DNA from: Halopseudomonas sabulinigri
GTDB taxonomy: Bacteria; Pseudomonadota; Gammaproteobacteria; Pseudomonadales; Pseudomonadaceae
Reading direction: 5' to 3'
DNA: 64,000 nucleotides
NCBI RefSeq assembly: GCF_900105255.1
Contig: NZ_LT629763.1
Span: forward strand, 3,668,001-3,732,000
The notes beneath the pieces were generated by a model. The model worked only from the letters and a program-made list of their open reading frames with translations. It did no database searches and was not told where the DNA came from. Positions 59,703-64,000 of this stretch are shown in pieces. The position numbers and the translations under genes were made by a program. How positions within the stretch are numbered: position 1 is the stretch's first letter; every line of letters begins with the position of its first letter.

Positions 59703-60517
59703 TGCTTAAACAACGCGTGATAACCGCCGTGATTCTGGCACCTCTGGCTGTTGCCGGCTTTGTGTTGTTGCAGGGCGCCTGGTTTGCGTTCTTTATCGGC
59801 GCTGTCGTGGCTCTTGCGGGCTGGGAGTGGGCTCGTTTGTGTGGTGAAAGCCGCCAGAGTGGTCGCGTGGTCTACGCGGCGACTCTGGCGCTGTTGATGA
59901 TCGGCCTGTATCGCGACCAGTGGCCGGTCATCTATTACGTGATTCCGGCGCTGCTTTGGTGGTTGCTGGCCAGCGTGATGATTGTGCGTTATCCCGCGGG
60001 CAGCGGTCTTTGGAAGGGTAGTTTTGTGCGGCAGTTGTTTGGTCTGTTGATATTGCTGCCGGCCTGGGCCGGGTTGGTATGGTTGCGCGCCCAGGAGTTT
60101 GGCCTGTGGTTGATCTTCAGCCTGTTGATTCTGGTATGGGCGGCGGATATTGGCGCCTACTTCGCCGGCAAGACCTTCGGCCGCAGCAAGTTGATGCCTG
60201 CTGTGAGCCCTGGCAAGACCCGCGAAGGTCTGCTTGGCGGTTTGCTGGTGAGCGAGGTTCTGGCGCTGGCGGCCATGCTTTATCTTGGCTGGGGCGCCGG
60301 TGCTATAGCGCTAGGCCTGTTGGGCGCAGCTTTGGTGGTGCTGGTATCGGTGGTAGGTGATTTAACCGAGAGTCTGTTCAAGCGCGAAGAAGGACTCAAG
60401 GACAGCAGCAATCTATTGCCAGGGCACGGTGGTGTGCTGGATCGTATCGACAGCCTCACGGCGGCCATTCCCATGTTTGTTGCTTGCTGGTTGCTGCTCG
60501 GGAGCTATCTGGCGTGA
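59702..60517 (+). CDS. cdsA: Phosphatidate cytidylyltransferase
   Basis: Makes CDP-diacylglycerol from phosphatidate and CTP in the inner membrane. The 271-residue protein has about seven to eight hydrophobic segments and the CDP-alcohol signature near the C-terminus ([34 protein letters not shown]). It acts downstream of PlsB, encoded at 35.5 kb. Stop overlaps dxr by 4 bases (GTGA). Confidence 0.97.
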   Translation: MLKQRVITAVILAPLAVAGFVLLQGAWFAFFIGAVVALAGWEWARLCGESRQSGRVVYAATLALLMIGLYRDQWPVIYYVIPALLWWLLASVMIVRYPAGSGLWKGSFVRQLFGLLILLPAWAGLVWLRAQEFGLWLIFSLLILVWAADIGAYFAGKTFGRSKLMPAVSPGKTREGLLGGLLVSEVLALAAMLYLGWGAGAIALGLLGAALVVLVSVVGDLTESLFKREEGLKDSSNLLPGHGGVLDRIDSLTAAIPMFVACWLLLGSYLA

Positions 60518-61698
60518 CGGTGTCGCAGGTTACTGTTCTTGGTGCGACCGGGTCTATCGGTGTCAACACGCTGGATGTCATCGCCCGGCACCCGAACGAA
60601 TACCGGGTTTATGCGTTGAGCGGCTACAGCCGCATGGATGTGCTGGCCGAGCAGTGTGCACGGCATCGTCCGGCGTACGCCGTAGTGGCTGATGACGTTC
60701 AGGCTGCAGCATTGCAACAGGTTTTGCATGCGCAGGACGTGGCTACCGAGGTGGTTTACGGTGAGCAGGCGCTGAGCGACGTAGCTGCCGCCGCGGAGGT
60801 GGACGTGGTTATGGCGGCTATCGTCGGCGCCGCTGGTCTGCGTCCGACGCTGGCCGCTGTGCAGGCAGGCAAGCGCGTTCTGCTGGCCAACAAGGAGGCG
60901 CTGGTGATGTCCGGCGCGCTCTTCATGCAAGCGGTGCGTGACTCGGGCGCCCAGTTGTTGCCGATCGACAGCGAGCACAACGCCATCTTTCAATGCATGC
61001 CGGCAAATTACGCCGAAGGTCTGGCTCCGGTCGGTGTGCGCCGTATATTGCTGACGGCCTCTGGTGGCCCTTTCCGCGAGTTCAATATTGACCAGCTGGC
61101 CGGCGTGACTCCGGCACAGGCCTGTGCTCATCCCAACTGGTCGATGGGGCAGAAGATTTCGGTTGATTCGGCGAGCATGATGAACAAGGGGCTGGAGCTG
61201 ATCGAAGCCTGCTGGTTGTTCGATGCGCGGCCTGATCAGGTAGAGGTCGTCGTGCATCCGCAAAGCGTGGTGCATTCGCTGGTAGATTACGTCGACGGCT
61301 CAGTGCTTGCGCAACTGGGTAACCCGGATATGCGTACACCTATCGCACACGCCCTGGCGTGGCCTCGGCGGATTGACTCGGGGGTCAGTGCGCTGGACCT
61401 GCTGACCATCGCGCGGCTGGACTTTCAGGCGCCGGACGATCGGCGTTTTCCCTGTCTGCGTTTGGCTCGTCAGGCGGCGGCAAGTGGTGGCACGGCCTGT
61501 GCCATCCTCAATGCAGCCAACGAAGTGGCGGTTGCCGCTTTCCTGTCCGGTCGTATGGGCTTTACCGATATCCCTGTTATGATCGAATACGCATTGAACG
61601 CCATGCCCAGCGAAACGGTTCAGGATCTGGATCATATTCTGCTGGCCGACCGGATGGCGCGCGAATGTGCCGAGCGCTGGCTTGCTGCGCGCGGCTGA
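60514..61698 (+). CDS. dxr: 1-deoxy-D-xylulose 5-phosphate reductoisomerase
   Basis: First committed enzyme of the MEP isoprenoid pathway. From GTG 60514, overlapping the cdsA stop, it is 394 residues. NADPH motif [15 protein letters not shown], active-site segment [10 protein letters not shown] (metal-binding Asp and Glu), LTASGGPFR and [21 protein letters not shown] are intact. It supplies precursors for UppS. Confidence 0.97.
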   Translation: MTVSQVTVLGATGSIGVNTLDVIARHPNEYRVYALSGYSRMDVLAEQCARHRPAYAVVADDVQAAALQQVLHAQDVATEVVYGEQALSDVAAAAEVDVVMAAIVGAAGLRPTLAAVQAGKRVLLANKEALVMSGALFMQAVRDSGAQLLPIDSEHNAIFQCMPANYAEGLAPVGVRRILLTASGGPFREFNIDQLAGVTPAQACAHPNWSMGQKISVDSASMMNKGLELIEACWLFDARPDQVEVVVHPQSVVHSLVDYVDGSVLAQLGNPDMRTPIAHALAWPRRIDSGVSALDLLTIARLDFQAPDDRRFPCLRLARQAAASGGTACAILNAANEVAVAAFLSGRMGFTDIPVMIEYALNAMPSETVQDLDHILLADRMARECAERWLAARG

Positions 61699-61744
61699 TC
61701 CGGTCCTGCTGTTCTCGCTCTGAATTCACACGAGGTCCCGCTGA

Positions 61745-63106
61745 ATGGAACTGCTGTTTACCCTGTTGGCCACGGTTGTTGCATTGGGGCTGCTGGTCAC
61801 CATTCATGAGTACGGCCATTTCTGGGTCGCCCGTCGTTGCGGTGTGAAGGTGTTGCGTTTTTCAATCGGCTTTGGGCCGGCGCTGTACAGCTGGCGCGAT
61901 CGCCAGGGCACCGAATACGCTATTGCGGCGATACCTCTGGGCGGCTACGTCAAGATGCTGGACGAGCGTGAAGCGCCCGTGCCGGCGGAGGAGTTGGAGC
62001 AGGCCTTCAATCGTAAACCTGTTGGTCAGCGAATCGCGGTTGTTGCGGCGGGGCCCATTGCCAACTTTCTCCTGGCGATTGCAGCTTTCTGGCTGATTGC
62101 GGTGTTGGGCGTGACGACGGTCGTTCCGGTTCTTGGCCCGGTAGCCCCGGACACGCCGGCGGCGCAGGCGGGTCTGCATGAGAACCTCGAGCTGGTTGCC
62201 ATCGACGGCGCCGCTACGCCCAGCTGGCACGAAGTCAACCTACAGTTGATCCGGCGTCTGGGCGAGACCGGTGTACTCGATGTACAGGCGCGTGAGCATC
62301 AGGGCGGCGCAATACAGCATTACCAGGTGAAACTGAATGATTGGCTGAAAGGGGCTGAAGAGCCGGACCCCCTATCGGCCTTGGGTCTGAGCCGCTGGCA
62401 GCCTAAAGTGCCCCCGCGCATCGGTCAGGTTGAGAGTGGTGGGCCAGCCGCCAGTGCCGGGCTGCAGCCAGGTGATCTGATCGTTGCTGTGGAAGGCAAG
62501 GCGGTCAGCGACTGGGTAGGTGAGGTGGTGCCGGCCATTCAGGCCAGCGCCCAGCGCGAGCTGCAAATCAGCGTTGAGCGTGATGGGCGGCAACTGGAAC
62601 TTAATCTGACCCCAGCAGCCAAAGCGCAGAACGACGTTGTCGTGGGCTATGTGGGTGCAGGTGTAGACGCCTTTGAATGGCCTGCTGATATGCGCCGCGA
62701 GATTCACCATAACCCGTTGATGGCAATACCGGTTGCGCTGGGTAAAACCTGGGATATGACAGCGTTGACGCTTGATTCGCTGAAGAAAATGCTCACCGGG
62801 CTGGTCTCGGCAAAAAACTTGAGTGGCCCGATAACCATTGCTAAAGTGGCGGGCGCTTCAGCCAAGTCAGGACTGGAAAGCTTCCTCAGCTTCATTGCCT
62901 ATCTGAGTATCAGTCTGGGTGTATTGAATCTGCTGCCGGTGCCGGTGCTCGATGGCGGTCACTTGGTGTACTACGTGGCGGAGTGGATTCGCGGCAAGCC
63001 GCTGTCCGAGCGGATTCAGACTTGGGGGCTGCAGATCGGTCTCAGCCTGATTGTCGGGGTTATGCTGTTTGCCATTTATAACGATATAAGTCGCCTCGGC
63101 GGTTGA
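61745..63106 (+). CDS. rseP: RIP metalloprotease RseP (site-2 protease)
   Basis: Intramembrane zinc protease that cuts MucA inside the membrane after its periplasmic tail has been removed, freeing AlgU. The 453-residue protein has HEYGH at about 22-26 in the first membrane segment, two PDZ domains (about 125-185 and 215-290) and the second metal motif in NLLPVPVLDGGHLVYY in a later segment. In P. aeruginosa the gene is also called mucP. It precedes bamA, as usual. Confidence 0.96.
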   Translation: MELLFTLLATVVALGLLVTIHEYGHFWVARRCGVKVLRFSIGFGPALYSWRDRQGTEYAIAAIPLGGYVKMLDEREAPVPAEELEQAFNRKPVGQRIAVVAAGPIANFLLAIAAFWLIAVLGVTTVVPVLGPVAPDTPAAQAGLHENLELVAIDGAATPSWHEVNLQLIRRLGETGVLDVQAREHQGGAIQHYQVKLNDWLKGAEEPDPLSALGLSRWQPKVPPRIGQVESGGPAASAGLQPGDLIVAVEGKAVSDWVGEVVPAIQASAQRELQISVERDGRQLELNLTPAAKAQNDVVVGYVGAGVDAFEWPADMRREIHHNPLMAIPVALGKTWDMTALTLDSLKKMLTGLVSAKNLSGPITIAKVAGASAKSGLESFLSFIAYLSISLGVLNLLPVPVLDGGHLVYYVAEWIRGKPLSERIQTWGLQIGLSLIVGVMLFAIYNDISRLGG

Positions 63107-63182
63107 TTGATCGCAAGATTGCCTGAACATGAGCCACCCGCGTGGGTGGCACGATTTTAACCAGCTATTCAGAACGGATTTC

Positions 63183-64000
63183 ATGAAACGTTACCTATTG
63201 CCTGCGCTTCTACTGATACTTCTGGCGCCGGGAGCTTTTGCCGACGCCTTCCAGATCTCTGATATCCGCGTCAATGGGTTGCAACGGGTCTCCGCCGGCA
63301 GCGTGTTCGGGGCGCTGCCGTTGAATATTGGCGACCAGGTGGACGACCAGGAGTTGGTAGAGGCCACTCGCGCGTTGTTCCGCACCGGCTTTTTTCAGGA
63401 TATTCAGCTGGGCCGCGACGGCGATGTGCTGGTGATCAACGTGGTGGAACGTCCCTCCATTTCCTCCATCGAGCTGGAAGGTAACAAGGCGATCAAAAGT
63501 GAGGATCTGCTCCAGGGCTTGAGCGCAGCGGGGCTCTCCGAAGGCGAAATTTTCCAGCGTGCTACCCTTGAGGGTGTACGTAACGAGCTGCTGCGCCAAT
63601 ACGTATCCCAGGGTCGTTATTCTGCCGACATCGAAACGCAGGTTATTCCCGAGCCGCGCAACCGCGTAGCGCTGAAGATCATTGTTGATGAAGGCTCGAT
63701 TGCCTCCATCGCGCATATCAACGTGGTAGGCAACACGGTTTATGACACCGAAGATCTGGTTGACCTGTTTGAGCTGAAGACCAGTGGCTGGTTGTCTTTC
63801 CTGCGCAGTGACGACAAATATTCGCGTGAAAAACTGGCCGGTGACCTCGAACGCCTACGCTCATACTATCTTGACCGCGGTTACATCAACATGGATGTGG
63901 CTTCTACTCAAGTCTCCATTACCCCGGACAAAAAGCACGTTTATATAACAGTTAACATTAACGAGGGTGATCGCTACACCATTCGTGATGTGCGCCTGTC
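63183..64000 (+). CDS. bamA: Outer-membrane assembly factor BamA, 5' part
   Basis: Essential component that inserts beta-barrel proteins into the outer membrane. Only the first 272 residues are inside the window; the reading frame is open to the end and the rest lies beyond it. A signal peptide (MKRYLLPALLLILLAPGAFA) is followed by POTRA 1 (FQISDIRVNGLQRV), POTRA 2 (SISSIELEGNKAIKSEDL), POTRA 3 (IAHINVVGNTVYDTEDL) and the first residues of POTRA 4. Starts 76 bases after rseP. Confidence 0.95.
   Translation, partial: MKRYLLPALLLILLAPGAFADAFQISDIRVNGLQRVSAGSVFGALPLNIGDQVDDQELVEATRALFRTGFFQDIQLGRDGDVLVINVVERPSISSIELEGNKAIKSEDLLQGLSAAGLSEGEIFQRATLEGVRNELLRQYVSQGRYSADIETQVIPEPRNRVALKIIVDEGSIASIAHINVVGNTVYDTEDLVDLFELKTSGWLSFLRSDDKYSREKLAGDLERLRSYYLDRGYINMDVASTQVSITPDKKHVYITVNINEGDRYTIRDVRL

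Overview
The window is a contiguous piece of core chromosome from a gamma-proteobacterium of the Pseudomonas group (Pseudomonas sensu lato). Evidence for this is the algU-mucA-mucB-mucC-mucD cluster, a GacS-type hybrid kinase between acpS and cysM-rlmD-relA-mazG, the ppc-adk-tsaB order, and a plsB gene next to a GldA/GldG-like ABC operon. Codon use and base composition look even throughout. I see no insertion sequence, prophage, integrase, CRISPR array, rRNA or tRNA gene. The species cannot be named from the sequence alone.

Layout. 1-7.5 kb: lysS, a QEGLA-motif (DUF1704) putative metallopeptidase, a small membrane protein, ung and an enoyl-CoA hydratase on the plus strand; an HDOD protein and ygfZ on the minus strand; then sdhE-ygfX. 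7.5-20.3 kb: nadB (minus), diverging from the envelope-stress operon algU-mucABCD, followed by lepA-lepB-DUF4845-rnc-era-recO-pdxJ-acpS, a tightly packed run with many 4-base overlaps. 20.3-28.5 kb: gacS (minus), diverging from cysM-rlmD-relA-mazG. 28.6-35.5 kb: a small conserved protein (minus), ppc, adk, tsaB, a small unknown, a DUF72 protein and rsmJ. 35.5-43 kb: plsB (minus), diverging from a four-gene ABC/GldG/DUF4340 operon. 43-48 kb: a cold-shock gene, a small gene that appears frameshifted, and minus-strand trxC, an ion channel with its upstream partner, dapE-rlmA, and rlmF. 48-55.4 kb: tcdA (plus), then minus-strand genes glnD, dapC, an ArsC/Spx-like protein, dapD, and map. 55.5-64 kb: rpsB-tsf, pyrH-frr-uppS-cdsA-dxr-rseP and the first third of bamA, which runs off the window.

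How the genes work together. The region is rich in envelope and stress control. AlgU (sigma E), its anti-sigma factor MucA, the periplasmic sensor MucB, MucC and the protease MucD are at 9.4-13.5 kb. The intramembrane protease RseP, which completes MucA degradation, is at 61.7 kb immediately before bamA, the machine whose clients trigger the response. RelA (ppGpp synthesis), GacS and GlnD add three more global regulators. Lysine/peptidoglycan precursor synthesis (dapC, dapD, dapE), phospholipid synthesis (plsB, cdsA), isoprenoid and undecaprenyl synthesis (dxr, uppS) and translation (lysS, rpsB, tsf, frr, lepA, map, several rRNA methyltransferases) make up most of the rest.

I did not find an obviously new multi-gene system. 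The items most worth a second look are the DUF1704 HExxxH protein, the GldG/DUF4340 ABC operon, a frameshift in a small conserved-looking gene at 43.4-43.7 kb, a structured rpsB leader and a stack of hairpins between tsf and pyrH, and a dispersed AAGCTTCAAGCTGC-type repeat family in intergenic spaces.
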